A DNA stretch of 64,000 nucleotides, taken from Cellvibrio sp. OA-2007. GTDB lineage: Bacteria > Pseudomonadota > Gammaproteobacteria > Pseudomonadales > Cellvibrionaceae. A program made the translations under genes and the position numbers. The stretch covers positions 248,001 to 312,000 of the forward strand of contig NZ_BBUL01000096.1 of the NCBI RefSeq assembly GCF_000953825.1. The letters run 5' to 3'. Below the pieces are notes generated by a model. The model worked only from the letters and a program-made list of their open reading frames with translations, made no database searches and was not told where the DNA came from. Positions 7,578 through 18,144 of this stretch are shown one piece after another; position 1 is the first letter of the stretch, and each line of letters opens with the position of its first letter.

Positions 7578-9821
7578 CTATTTTCCATTCACATCCAATG
7601 TGCGGGCGGGCAACTTCACTTTTACGCTGGTTTGCGATTCAGCAGTAGATTTTGCGAGGATAACCTCGTATTCACCTTTGGCGATTTTCCAGGTTTTGTC
7701 TTTGCTCTGATACATCGCCAACAAACGTGGATCAATATTAACGGTCACACTAGTCGATTCGCCCGGTTTTAAATCCACCTTATGAAAAGCACCCAAACGT
7801 TTAGGCGCTTCCCACTTCGCACTTTTTGGCGCTACGTAAACCTGTGCTACATCTTTACCTGCAACAGCGCCGGTATTTTTAACGCTGAAGCTCACACTTA
7901 ATTGGCCATTTTTGACTGCGGTTTTTAAATCACTGTAGGCGAAATCGGTGTACGACAAACCGAAGCCAAATGGAAAGAGCGGCTGATGATTTTTTAATTC
8001 GAACCACTTATAACCCACAGCGGCGCCTTCGAAATAATCTACTTCAAACCGCGTTTCAGGTTTTTCGAGACTGCCGTCTACTATGGCGCGAGGCAACTGG
8101 CTTTCTGCAGCAGGGAATGTAATCGGTAAATGGCCCGATGGATTGACCTCGCCGGACAATACTCGCGTAATCGCTTCACCGCCATTGGTGCCGGGGTACC
8201 ATGCCTCCACTACAGCGCCGACATCCTTCAACCATGGCATTAGCACCGCGCCGCCAGTTTGTAACACCACTACCGTTTTTGTATTGGCTTTGGCAACGCT
8301 GGCGATAAGCGCATCTTGATTGTCTGGCAATGACAAGTTAGGTACATCGACTGATTCTGCCGTCCACTGATTAGCGAACACAATAACCACATCACTTTCC
8401 GCAGCCAATTTTGCCGCTGCTTGTGGGTTGGTACCCTCGTCAAAACTAATACGTGCATTTGGATAGCGCGCTGCAAGGGCTTTCATGGGTGATGAGGGGT
8501 AATAGACCATTGGGCCTGGGAATACTTTTGGACCGAGGCCTTTAATTGCCATTCCACCCACTGGATAAACCTGTGATGAGCCGCCGCCTGACAGCACACC
8601 CACATTTGCATGTGAACCGATGATGGCAATTTTTTTCAACTCTTTAGCCAGCGGCAATAATGTTGCGCCATTTACTTTTTCATTGCGCAACAACACCATG
8701 CCCTCTTCCGCATCTTTTTGCGAAATCAAACCGTGTTTTTTGAAATCGATATTATTGCTTGCTTGCGGCACCGGGTTATCCATCACGCCGTGTTCAAACA
8801 GGGCGTGCAATACCCGCCCGGCCATATCATCCAGGCGCGCCTGAGTCACCCACCCATTAGTCACCGCTTCTTTTAACGGCTCTTTAAAATAAGCTGCATG
8901 ATCAAAGGGCAAGCCCGACTGTTGATCCAAACCATTATTGGCGGCGGGAACTGTACTGTGAGTTGCACCCCAATCCGACATTACCCAACCTTTGAAACCC
9001 CAATCTTTTTTCAATACTTCATTTAATAAATATTCACTCTCACAGCCATACACACCATACACACGGTTGTATGAGCACATCACTGAACCCGGGTTGCCAA
9101 TTTCGTAGGCAAATTGTAACGCGAGCAAATCGGACATACGCCCAGCTGCTTCATCGATAGTAACGTTCAAATGAAAGCGGCCAGATTCCTGATCGTTGTA
9201 AGCAAAATGTTTTAATGTAGAAACAATGTTATTTGATTGCACACCTTTAATTTGTGCGCCCACCATGACACCGGCAAGCAGCGGGTCTTCGCCACCGTAT
9301 TCAAAATTGCGGCCATTGCGCGGCTCGCGCACAAGATTGACGCCACCTGCAAGCAACACATTAAACCCGGAGGTGCGCGCCTCTGAACCAATCATTGCGC
9401 CGCCCTCAAAACCCACTTGTGGATTCCAGGTCGCGGCCGTAGTCATGCCCGAAGGCAATGCAGTGCGCTCACGCACATTGGGGCCACCTTGCGATGCAAC
9501 ACCAATTCCGGCGTCCGCCTGCCAAATATGTGGAATTCCCAAGCGTGGAACTCCATAGATAAAACCGGCAGATTGCGGATGGGACTCAACTGGACGAGTG
9601 AAATTTTTCCACGGTGCGTCGGTGCCAAAGTACCCCACCAACAGAGATAATTTTTCATCCATCGTCATTTCTTTTAATACTAATTGCGTGCGCTCTGTCG
9701 CGCTTAGGCCGGTATTCATCCATGGCTGAGCCTTTGTATTGGCATCCTGTGCATTGCTAAACGGGGCGCCATATAAAGCGCAAGCAACCGCTATAGCACT
9801 GAGTTTTTTGGAAAATATCAT
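7578..9821 (-). CDS. GH3 beta-glycosidase (beta-glucosidase type), secreted
   Basis: 747-aa family 3 glycoside hydrolase, likely a beta-glucosidase, possibly acting on xylosides or arabinosides as well. AGAGG precedes the ATG. The signal peptide ends near FSNA (residues 21-24), so the enzyme is exported. The N-terminal (beta/alpha)8 domain contains the KH pair at 204-205 and the nucleophile D283 in VMSDWGATHS. The alpha/beta sandwich domain (about 400-590) should supply the acid/base residue, and residues from about 640 form the fibronectin type III-like domain (FPFGFGLSYTDF leads into it). The length is normal for the subfamily. It has its own terminator and lies 220 bases downstream of the GH26 gene, separated from it by that gene's terminator. 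Confidence 0.93.
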   Translation of the reverse strand: MIFSKKLSAIAVACALYGAPFSNAQDANTKAQPWMNTGLSATERTQLVLKEMTMDEKLSLLVGYFGTDAPWKNFTRPVESHPQSAGFIYGVPRLGIPHIWQADAGIGVASQGGPNVRERTALPSGMTTAATWNPQVGFEGGAMIGSEARTSGFNVLLAGGVNLVREPRNGRNFEYGGEDPLLAGVMVGAQIKGVQSNNIVSTLKHFAYNDQESGRFHLNVTIDEAAGRMSDLLALQFAYEIGNPGSVMCSYNRVYGVYGCESEYLLNEVLKKDWGFKGWVMSDWGATHSTVPAANNGLDQQSGLPFDHAAYFKEPLKEAVTNGWVTQARLDDMAGRVLHALFEHGVMDNPVPQASNNIDFKKHGLISQKDAEEGMVLLRNEKVNGATLLPLAKELKKIAIIGSHANVGVLSGGGSSQVYPVGGMAIKGLGPKVFPGPMVYYPSSPMKALAARYPNARISFDEGTNPQAAAKLAAESDVVIVFANQWTAESVDVPNLSLPDNQDALIASVAKANTKTVVVLQTGGAVLMPWLKDVGAVVEAWYPGTNGGEAITRVLSGEVNPSGHLPITFPAAESQLPRAIVDGSLEKPETRFEVDYFEGAAVGYKWFELKNHQPLFPFGFGLSYTDFAYSDLKTAVKNGQLSVSFSVKNTGAVAGKDVAQVYVAPKSAKWEAPKRLGAFHKVDLKPGESTSVTVNIDPRLLAMYQSKDKTWKIAKGEYEVILAKSTAESQTSVKVKLPARTLDVNGK

Positions 9822-9995
9822 CGTGGAGCCTCTTGCTGTTGTTTATTTGGAGAGAGTGTTTCTAATTGTTATGTAAATAGCCTAGTGGCAATTTTGTATT
9901 GCTGCAGAAAAGATCATCAGCAACGGGCGAGAATACTAACCAGATGGATTGGAGAAGGCGCTAACTTAACGGATATTTACCTTAGTTAAATTAAT

Positions 9996-10020
9996 AAACG
10001 GCCTTGAGCCAAAGCCGTTT
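9996..10020 (-). terminator. Intrinsic terminator after the GH26 gene
   Basis: AAACGGC pairs with GCCGTTT around an 11-base loop, with a T-rich tail on both strands. It lies 22 bases past the GH26 stop codon and separates GH26 from GH3. Confidence 0.7.
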
Positions 10021-10041
10021 TTACTATTGAAAAACCATTAT

Positions 10042-11738
<1,697 letters not shown>

Positions 11739-11857
11739 GGCTGGCTCCATTTGGCTGGCTAGGTGATTTCAACAACATTCACTAAGGGATATGTGTTTTG
11801 ACTATAGCCCAGCAATGGGGTTTTGCTTAACCGATTTCAGTGCCACCAACATTATAC

Positions 11858-11871
11858 TGTAAACGGTTACA
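11858..11871. promoter_or_regulatory. LacI-family-type operator upstream of uxaC
   Basis: TGTAAACGGTTACA is an inverted repeat (TGTAA and TTACA) with a central CG, the form typical of LacI-family operators. It lies between the GH26 operon and uxaC, so either could be controlled. No LacI-family gene is in the window. Confidence 0.5.
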
Positions 11872-12041
11872 TTCGGGTTTAAGAAGTGTAATTAGCGCGT
11901 TAAAAGCTTTGTTTGCCCGGTTGGTATTTTGAGTCGCGCAGGTTACACTTGCGTACAAGCTGCAACATAGCGGCACGCCCAATTCACTTGGTTATTGTTG
12001 TTTATCAATCTAGCCTTTGGGCAGGCAATCCTCGGTCAAAC

Positions 12042-12074
12042 TTATTCCCACCGGCATAGTGCCTGTTGGAATAA
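12042..12074 (+). promoter_or_regulatory. Imperfect hairpin in the uxaC upstream region
   Basis: TTATTCC pairs with GGAATAA at the base and GGCA with TGCC at the top around a TAG loop, with two mismatches between. It lies 150 bases upstream of the uxaC start. It could be an operator or a leader RNA structure; nothing decides between these. Confidence 0.3.
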
Positions 12075-12224
12075 CAATCTTCAGCCAGTCTCCCTTTCAG
12101 AAGGTTTAGCTACTCATATTGCGAGCTATGCTAAAGACATGCGTTGAGCGTAAAAAATTATCTTGCCATCGCACAGCCTCACGCGGGTTCGCTGTCGCTT
12201 CGGCATTATTGAGGAATTGTGAGA

Positions 12225-13640
12225 ATGAGCTTTATCCACGACGACTTTTTGCTCGACACTGAGCAGGCGAAAATACTCTTTCATGAGTATGCCAAGCACA
12301 TGCCCATCATTGATTACCACTGCCACCTTCCCCCTGAACAAGTAGGTCAGAATAAGCAATTCAAAAACCTTACTGAAGTTTGGCTGGCCGGCGATCACTA
12401 CAAATGGCGCGCGATGCGCTCCAACGGCGTAAATGAACGTTTCTGTACGGGTGATGCGAGCGATTGGGAAAAATTCGAGCAGTGGTGCGCCACTGTGCCC
12501 AACACCTTGCGCAACCCGCTCTACCACTGGACGCATCTGGAACTGCGCAAACCATTTGGTATCACCGACCGCCTGCTCGACAGCAGCAACGCCAAGCGCA
12601 CGTGGGATGAATGTAACGAGCTGCTTGCAACGCCCGAATTCAGCGCGCGCGGTTTGATGACCCAGGCCAATGTGAAAATGGTGTGCACCACCGATGATCC
12701 AATTCACGATCTCGCCCACCATAAAACCGTTGCAGCAGATAAATCCTTTAAATCGGCGATGCTGCCCACCTGGCGCCCCGACCGCGCCATGATGGTAGAA
12801 AACACTGAGTCTTATAATAAGTATCTCGATCGTTTGGCAATTGCGGCCGATGTGAATATCAATTCTTTTGATGATTTGATGAAAGCGCTGAATATTCGCC
12901 ACGACTATTTCCACGCAAATGGCTGCCGCTTGTCGGACCACGGCTTGGAAACTGTCTATGCAGCCGATTACACGCAAGAAGAAATCAAAACTATTTTCCT
13001 GAAAATTCGCGGTCATAAAGATCTGGATGCAGTGGAAATTGAAAAATTCCAATCGGCGATGATGGTTGAGTTTGCCCTGCAAGATCACGCCAAAGGCTGG
13101 GTGCAGCAATTCCACATAGGTGCGATTCGCAACAATAACCCACGCCTGTTCCGCACTCTGGGGCCAGATACAGGTTTTGATTCGATTGGGGACCACAACT
13201 ACGCCAAACCGCTGGCCAAGTTTTTAGGCCGTTTGGACGATCAGAACAAACTCGCCAAAACCATTATTTACAATTTGAACCCGCGCGATAACGAAATGAT
13301 CGGCACCATGATCGGTAACTTCCAGGACGGTTCAGCCGCAGGCAAAATCCAATTCGGCAGCGGCTGGTGGTTCCTCGATCAAATGGAAGGCATGACTCGC
13401 CAGATTGAAGCACTGAGCCAGCTGGGCTTGCTGAGCCGCTTTGTAGGCATGCTCACTGACAGCCGCAGCTTCCTCAGCTATTCACGCCATGAATATTTCC
13501 GCCGTATATTGTGTGGAATTTTAGGGCGCGATATGGCCAAAGGTTTAGTTCCTAACGACCCTAAAATGGTCGGCAAGATGATTCAGGATATTAGCTTCAA
13601 CAATGCGAAAAACTATTTCCCGTTTGTAGTACCCGAATAA
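12225..13640 (+). CDS. uxaC: Uronate isomerase
   Basis: 471-aa amidohydrolase-superfamily enzyme interconverting D-glucuronate and D-fructuronate, or D-galacturonate and D-tagaturonate, as the first step of hexuronate catabolism. The length matches E. coli UxaC (470 aa). DYHCHLPPE near residue 30 contains the HxH metal ligands (H32, H34). The ATG at 12225 is chosen because GAGGAA lies eight bases upstream; a GTG six bases earlier is too close to it. It is followed by a strong terminator. Enzymes for later steps (UxuA/UxaA, UxuB/UxaB, KdgK) are not in the window. It likely serves uronic acids freed from glucuronoxylan or pectin. Confidence 0.95.
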   Translation: MSFIHDDFLLDTEQAKILFHEYAKHMPIIDYHCHLPPEQVGQNKQFKNLTEVWLAGDHYKWRAMRSNGVNERFCTGDASDWEKFEQWCATVPNTLRNPLYHWTHLELRKPFGITDRLLDSSNAKRTWDECNELLATPEFSARGLMTQANVKMVCTTDDPIHDLAHHKTVAADKSFKSAMLPTWRPDRAMMVENTESYNKYLDRLAIAADVNINSFDDLMKALNIRHDYFHANGCRLSDHGLETVYAADYTQEEIKTIFLKIRGHKDLDAVEIEKFQSAMMVEFALQDHAKGWVQQFHIGAIRNNNPRLFRTLGPDTGFDSIGDHNYAKPLAKFLGRLDDQNKLAKTIIYNLNPRDNEMIGTMIGNFQDGSAAGKIQFGSGWWFLDQMEGMTRQIEALSQLGLLSRFVGMLTDSRSFLSYSRHEYFRRILCGILGRDMAKGLVPNDPKMVGKMIQDISFNNAKNYFPFVVPE

Positions 13641-13660
13641 CAGCCCGAGTAAGTTAAAAT

Positions 13661-13684
13661 AAGCCCGGTTCGCCGGGCTTTTTT
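13661..13684 (+). terminator. Intrinsic terminator of uxaC
   Basis: An 8-bp GC-rich stem (AAGCCCGG with CCGGGCTT) is closed by a TTCG tetraloop and followed by six T. It lies 20 bases after the uxaC stop. Confidence 0.95.
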
Positions 13685-13724
13685 GTGCCCCCTTATATTT
13701 CGCGCCTCTTTTTGGACACCCACT

Positions 13725-14681
13725 TTGCTACAAAACGCTCTCGCTACGTTTCAGTTTGCTTTTAATATCACTGCACCTATTTTTGTGATGCTCTTTCTCG
13801 GTATCTGGCTGAAAAAGCGCAACATGATTAGTGACGACTTTATTAAAACCGCATCGCAACTGGTGTACAACATTGGTTTGCCAGTGATGTTATTTATCAC
13901 CAGCGCCACTACCGACACCTCCCATATCAGCGATTGGAATTTATTGATTGCCTTCGGCCTTATGACTGGCTTGGTTTTTATTGGCAGCTTGATGACAGCG
14001 CATTGGCACTGCAAAGATCCGCGCGATGAAGGCGTATTGGTGCAAGGCGCCTTTCGTGGCAATTTGGTTATTCTGGGGTTGGCATTTTGTGCCAATGCCT
14101 ACGGCGAAAAAGGTTTGGCGCTGGCCTCGCTACCCGTTGCTATGACGGTAGTGTTGTACAACGTATTATCGGTTTACGTGTTGAATCGCAGTTTGCACCA
14201 TGCCAATAACTCACTTGTGCCGACACTGCTGGGCATTGTGAAAAACCCTTTAATTCTCGCTATATTTTCTGGCTTCGCGGTAAATGGAATTGGCCTGCAA
14301 CTGCCCAATGTGATTATGGATAGCGGAAAATATTTGAGCCAAATGGTGCTGCCGCTGGCGCTGATTTGTATCGGTGGCTCGCTGAGCTTATCCCGACTGG
14401 CACGCATAGACGCTACGACCTTAAGCGCATGCCTATGGAAATTAATTCTTTCGCCGATTATCGCCTGTGCTATCGCGATTAGCTTGGGGCTCAATGGCGA
14501 TGCCTTGGCCGTGTTATTTTTATTGGCTGCATCGCCCACAGCAACCATCAGTTTTGTGATGGTGCAAGCCATGAAAGGCAATAGTGAATTGGCGGCCAAT
14601 ATAGTGGCTCAAACCACCCTTTGGTCGCTTATCACCGTGACCTTGGGTTTATGGGTGCTGCAAATACTGAAGGTGGTTTAA
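13725..14681 (+). CDS. AEC-family auxin efflux carrier-like transporter
   Basis: About 318-aa inner-membrane protein of the AEC (auxin efflux carrier/malate permease-like) family, with around ten hydrophobic segments and conserved GLPVMLF and PL..ICIGGSLS stretches. The start is uncertain. The TTG at 13725 gives a normal AEC N-terminus, while a GTG at 13683 would overlap the uxaC terminator. No good ribosome-binding site precedes either. Its stop codon shares four bases with the stop of the convergent SMP-30 gene. Substrates in this family are organic acids or amino acids; next to uxaC a sugar acid is possible but unproven. Confidence 0.8.
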   Translation: MLQNALATFQFAFNITAPIFVMLFLGIWLKKRNMISDDFIKTASQLVYNIGLPVMLFITSATTDTSHISDWNLLIAFGLMTGLVFIGSLMTAHWHCKDPRDEGVLVQGAFRGNLVILGLAFCANAYGEKGLALASLPVAMTVVLYNVLSVYVLNRSLHHANNSLVPTLLGIVKNPLILAIFSGFAVNGIGLQLPNVIMDSGKYLSQMVLPLALICIGGSLSLSRLARIDATTLSACLWKLILSPIIACAIAISLGLNGDALAVLFLLAASPTATISFVMVQAMKGNSELAANIVAQTTLWSLITVTLGLWVLQILKVV

Positions 14682-15559
14682 CCAAACCAAACTTCTGGCA
14701 AACCGGTAGCAGTGGTTTTAAAAATAAACAGATTGCCCGCGTCTGGTTGCTGGGCAAGCGCGTCATGGCTCAACCCCACACGCGCGCTAGTGACCGCCAA
14801 TAAATTAAAATCATTGCCGCCAAATGCCACGCAGGTTGGTTGCGATACCGGCATATCCCACACCAAATCTTTAGTGCCGTCGGGCGCATAGCGCACTACT
14901 CGGCTACCGCCCCACTGGGCATTCCACACATAGCCTTGCGCATCGACACATGCACCATCGGGCTCCACGCCAATTTCTGTGTGCGCAAAAATTTCCGGAT
15001 TGGATAACTCGCCCGTGTGCGCGTCAAAATCATAAACGCGAATGCTGTGGGTTGGCGAATCAGCGTGATACAACTTGCGCGAATCTGGGCTCCAGCAGAG
15101 TGAATTGGAAATCATCAAGCCACTAAAATGTTTGCTCAGCGTAAGCTTGTGATCCAAACAATAGAGCGCAGCGCTTTGCTCCGGTGAGTTTTTTTGCTCG
15201 ACAACTGTGCCCATCCAAAAACGCCCCTGCCGATCACAGCGGCCATCGTTGGCGCGATTGCCAATTACATCAACTTCCGGTTTTGCAATCCACTCAACTG
15301 CGCCGGTGGTGATATCAAACCAGGCAAAACCTGATTCAAATGCCGCGAGCATCCGCGCATCATTTTTTGCAAAGGCAAAACAACCGAGGCGCTCGGGCAA
15401 ATCCCAGTGACTTAATTGTTTATCGCTGATGCAATAACGATAGAGTTTTGCAGCATGAATATCGGTCCACCAAAAACAGCCATCCTGATGATTCCACTGC
15501 ACGCCTTCGCCGAGCAAATTGGCACAGGGAACTATATCGATAAGAGTCAGTGCATTCAT
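14678..15559 (-). CDS. SMP-30/gluconolactonase-family sugar lactonase
   Basis: 293-aa six-bladed beta-propeller of the SMP-30/gluconolactonase/LRE family, hydrolysing sugar gamma- or delta-lactones to aldonic acids with a bound divalent metal. Candidate metal ligands are the glutamate in LLGEG (E18), the asparagine in NRANDGRCD and the aspartate in YHADSPTHS. It resembles the XylC and AraB lactonases of oxidative pentose pathways. It has no signal peptide, so it is cytoplasmic. It lies downstream of the symporter and dehydrogenase on the same strand, but a terminator at 15608-15638 separates it, so it may have its own promoter or depend on readthrough. A role after the XylB-like dehydrogenase is likely. 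Confidence 0.88.
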   Translation of the reverse strand: MNALTLIDIVPCANLLGEGVQWNHQDGCFWWTDIHAAKLYRYCISDKQLSHWDLPERLGCFAFAKNDARMLAAFESGFAWFDITTGAVEWIAKPEVDVIGNRANDGRCDRQGRFWMGTVVEQKNSPEQSAALYCLDHKLTLSKHFSGLMISNSLCWSPDSRKLYHADSPTHSIRVYDFDAHTGELSNPEIFAHTEIGVEPDGACVDAQGYVWNAQWGGSRVVRYAPDGTKDLVWDMPVSQPTCVAFGGNDFNLLAVTSARVGLSHDALAQQPDAGNLFIFKTTATGLPEVWFG

Positions 15560-15607
15560 GGGATTTACTTTTTGTTATTGAACAACATAAAACGGATTGT
15601 AACAGTG

Positions 15608-15638
15608 AAAAAAAATGCCTCTAAACAGAAGCATTTTT
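15608..15638 (-). terminator. Intrinsic terminator after the sugar symporter gene
   Basis: A 9-bp stem with one G-U pair (AATGCTTCT with AGAGGCATT on the minus strand) is followed by eight T. There is a shorter T-run on the other strand. It lies between the symporter and lactonase genes. Confidence 0.8.
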
Positions 15639-15663
15639 AAATCAGCGTCAGAGACTGCGCAGC

Positions 15664-17229
15664 TTACCACCAGGTGGCGTAGATGGCGACGAGGATCAGA
15701 ATTACACCCACTGATGCAATATTAAACCCTGAGGTAGTTTTAAAGCTCACATCATCCAAATGAATAGCGTTGGCTTGCTCTTTCGCACCGCCCAGCAAGG
15801 TTACTACCGCGGCTAAGACACAGCACAGTATAAACACCACGCCCACGCGATCCATAAAGGGGAATTCAGGCAAAAACTTGTAGAACATTGCCGAAAACAA
15901 AACTGATGCAATTGCAGCCGCCAACGCGGAGTTGGCCGAGGCTTTTTTCCAGAAGAAACCAAACAGGAAAATCACCACAATGCCGGGGGTAAAGAAGCCG
16001 GTGAATTCCTGAATAAACTGGAAAGCTTGCTGTGACTGACCGACCAGAGGTTTGGCCAATAATATTGCAATCACCATCGCAATTAAGGCAGTTGAGCGAC
16101 CAACAAATACTAACTTGTGCTCAGTTGCATTTGGGTTAATCAATTTTTTATAAACATCCATCGTAAAAATGGTGGAAATGCTATTGCTCATAGAACTGAG
16201 TGACGATGCAATTGCGGCAACTAAGGCGGCAAAGGCAATGCCGAGCAAACCGTGCGGCAATAATTTCATCATTTCTGGATAGGCTTGGTCTGGCTTGCTT
16301 AAGTCTGGCACCAGTACCACCGCGCAAATACCTGGCAGCACTACAATGATAGGAACAAATAATTTTACGTAAGCCGCAAACGCCATGCCTTTTTGCGCCT
16401 CTTGCAAACTTTTTGCTGCGAGCGCGCGCTGAATAATATATTGGTTAAAACCCCAGTAGCTGATATTCATAATCCACAAACCACCAATCAAGACGGATAT
16501 GCCCGGCAGACTAATGTAGTTAGGATTATCTTGCGCCAAAATCATATCGAATTTTTCTGGCGCTTTTTCCATAAGCGTTGCAAAACCAGAGATCACCCCG
16601 GTATCGCCAGAGATTTGGTTGAGCGCGAGATAACTCACAAACAGACCACCCAAGACCAATAAAATAACCTGAATGATGTCGGTCATAGCTACAGCTTTCA
16701 AACCGCCATAAACCGAGTAAGCCATAGAGAACATCACCAAAAAGATCATGCCGTACAACATGTCGATACCCAAAAATTGGGAGATCGCCAACGAACCCAA
16801 ATACAAGACCGAGGTGAGGTTTACGAAGGTGTAAAGTGCGAGCCAAAAAATCGCCATGATGGTGCGCACGCGCCCGTCGTAACGATTCTCTAAAAATTGC
16901 GGCATGGTGTAGATGCCTTTGGCGAGAAAAATTGGCAGAAAATATTTGGCGATTACAATCAAGGTGATGGCAGCCATCAGCTCATAGGCGGCGATACCCA
17001 TGCCAATCACATAACCAGAGCCTGACATACCAATAATCTGTTCAGCGGAAATATTGGCGGCAATTAATGAAGCGCCTATCGCCCACCAAGGTAGAGATTT
17101 ACTGGCGAGAAAATAATCGTTGGCATTTTTTTCGTGACCTTTTTCGTCGCGCGACACCCAGTAAGCAACAAATAGCAAAATCAGGGTGTATGCAACCAAT
17201 ACCCCCATATCGAGTCCGTTTAAAATCAT
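15664..17229 (-). CDS. Sodium/sugar symporter (SSS family, vSGLT-like)
   Basis: 521-aa inner-membrane symporter with about 14 transmembrane helices, coupling Na+ entry to sugar uptake. It is very close to the Vibrio Na+/galactose transporter vSGLT: WVSRDEKG, DYFLA.KSLPWWAIGASLIAANISAEQIIGM, VNLTSVLYLG, YWGFNQYIIQRALAAKS and FIQEFTGFF are shared. Sugar-binding positions known from vSGLT appear kept (Q in SAEQ, E in YELM, N and Y in FNQYII), while the serine after the glutamate is alanine here. This favours a hexose such as galactose or glucose, but an aldopentose is possible. GAGG precedes the ATG. The gene follows the dehydrogenase by 45 bases. Confidence 0.92.
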   Translation of the reverse strand: MILNGLDMGVLVAYTLILLFVAYWVSRDEKGHEKNANDYFLASKSLPWWAIGASLIAANISAEQIIGMSGSGYVIGMGIAAYELMAAITLIVIAKYFLPIFLAKGIYTMPQFLENRYDGRVRTIMAIFWLALYTFVNLTSVLYLGSLAISQFLGIDMLYGMIFLVMFSMAYSVYGGLKAVAMTDIIQVILLVLGGLFVSYLALNQISGDTGVISGFATLMEKAPEKFDMILAQDNPNYISLPGISVLIGGLWIMNISYWGFNQYIIQRALAAKSLQEAQKGMAFAAYVKLFVPIIVVLPGICAVVLVPDLSKPDQAYPEMMKLLPHGLLGIAFAALVAAIASSLSSMSNSISTIFTMDVYKKLINPNATEHKLVFVGRSTALIAMVIAILLAKPLVGQSQQAFQFIQEFTGFFTPGIVVIFLFGFFWKKASANSALAAAIASVLFSAMFYKFLPEFPFMDRVGVVFILCCVLAAVVTLLGGAKEQANAIHLDDVSFKTTSGFNIASVGVILILVAIYATWW

Positions 17230-17247
17230 GATTGACCTCTATGTAGT

Positions 17248-17268
17248 AGTGCGTATGGTGAACGCACT
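17248..17268 (-). promoter_or_regulatory. Hairpin between dehydrogenase and symporter genes
   Basis: AGTGCGT and ACGCACT form a perfect 7-bp inverted repeat around seven bases. It fills the short gap between the two genes. No T-run follows, so it is more likely an mRNA-processing or stability element, or an operator, than a terminator. Confidence 0.4.
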
Positions 17269-17274
17269 TTGTTA

Positions 17275-18060
17275 TTAAATTCTTCCACCATCGACAATGA
17301 ATTCTTGGGAGGTAATCATGGCTGAATCATCTGCGGCCAAAAATAACGCCAGATTGGCGACATCGTGTGCGCCCAAACGTTTTTTGAGGCATACGCGCTT
17401 CATCAATTCTTTTTCTTCATCCTCACTCAACCATTTTTCCAATTGTTTGGGTGTGGCCACCCAACCGGGAAGAATAGAGTTCACGCGAATATTATCCGGG
17501 CCATAATCCGTCGCCAACGCTTTGGAAATACCCAAAATACCGGCTTTGGCGGTGATATAACTAGCCAGCCGCGGTGGACCAAATTGCACATTGATCGAAC
17601 TGATATTAATGATCGATCCACCACCTTGCGCGGCCATCATCGGCTGCACGGCTTGTGCAGCAAAAAACACCGGATGTAAGTTAACCGCCAAACCGCGGTG
17701 CCAGTCCGCCTCGGTAACGCTTTGGGTATCAAAGCGCTGGTCGTTAGCGGCATTATTGATCAGCACCTGAATATCGCCTTGGGCTTGTTGCGCTTCCACA
17801 ATACTGCGCTGCAATGCACTTATATCGCTCACATCACACACTTTGAACCAAGGCCGGACATAACCTTTTGCCATTAACTCTTCGCATAACGCCTGAGCGC
17901 CCGGCTCATCTATATCGACAAAGGCTACCTTGGCGCCCTGTGCGGCAAAGGCCTCCACCAAGGCAGCACCTATACCGGTAGCGCCGCCGGTGATAAACAC
18001 ACTGCGATCCTGCAAGCTCGGGTAGCGGGTATACCCGGAATGGGCTGAGTAGCTATACAT
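17275..18060 (-). CDS. SDR-family sugar 1-dehydrogenase (XylB-like)
   Basis: 261-aa short-chain dehydrogenase. The Rossmann motif TGGATGIG spans residues 24-31, NNAAN 102-106, the catalytic serine is S154 or S155 (NISSIN), and Y168xxxK172 completes the site. Segments such as YPSLQDRSVFITGG and LINNAANDQRF, and the C-terminal QEFIVDGGRI, resemble Caulobacter D-xylose dehydrogenase XylB, which oxidises aldoses to lactones with NAD+. Which sugar (galactose, arabinose, xylose) cannot be fixed from sequence. It is the first structural gene after the regulator and precedes the sugar symporter. The product would be a lactone, matching the nearby SMP-30 lactonase. Confidence 0.85.
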   Translation of the reverse strand: MYSYSAHSGYTRYPSLQDRSVFITGGATGIGAALVEAFAAQGAKVAFVDIDEPGAQALCEELMAKGYVRPWFKVCDVSDISALQRSIVEAQQAQGDIQVLINNAANDQRFDTQSVTEADWHRGLAVNLHPVFFAAQAVQPMMAAQGGGSIINISSINVQFGPPRLASYITAKAGILGISKALATDYGPDNIRVNSILPGWVATPKQLEKWLSEDEEKELMKRVCLKKRLGAHDVANLALFLAADDSAMITSQEFIVDGGRI

Positions 18061-18144
18061 GTTGAGTTCTCTCTGGGTTTATACGCCATTCGTTATACAC
18101 ATAGGCACCTTTAAGCATAGGCAGCAGTTTGAGACCTGCACTTG

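Larger units (their letters stand above)
11739..12224. other. Divergent intergenic region, 486 bases, no gene seen
   Basis: This region separates the pentapeptide/GH26 unit (minus) from uxaC (plus). No credible small ORF with a ribosome-binding site was seen. It contains a LacI-type palindrome at 11858-11871 and an imperfect hairpin at 12042-12074, listed separately. No strong sigma-70 promoter stands out. Confidence 0.6.

Noticed and set aside
9880-9905. GTGGCAATTTTGTATTGCTG as a sigma-54 promoter upstream of GH3
   Set aside because: GG and GC are 12 bases apart, not 10.
12126-13196. A 356-codon open frame on the strand opposite uxaC
   Set aside because: It is the mirror of a clear uronate isomerase, has no family-like motifs and no ribosome-binding site.
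13683-13725. GTG at 13683 as the AEC carrier start
   Set aside because: It lies at the end of the uxaC terminator T-run and would add residues not expected for the family.
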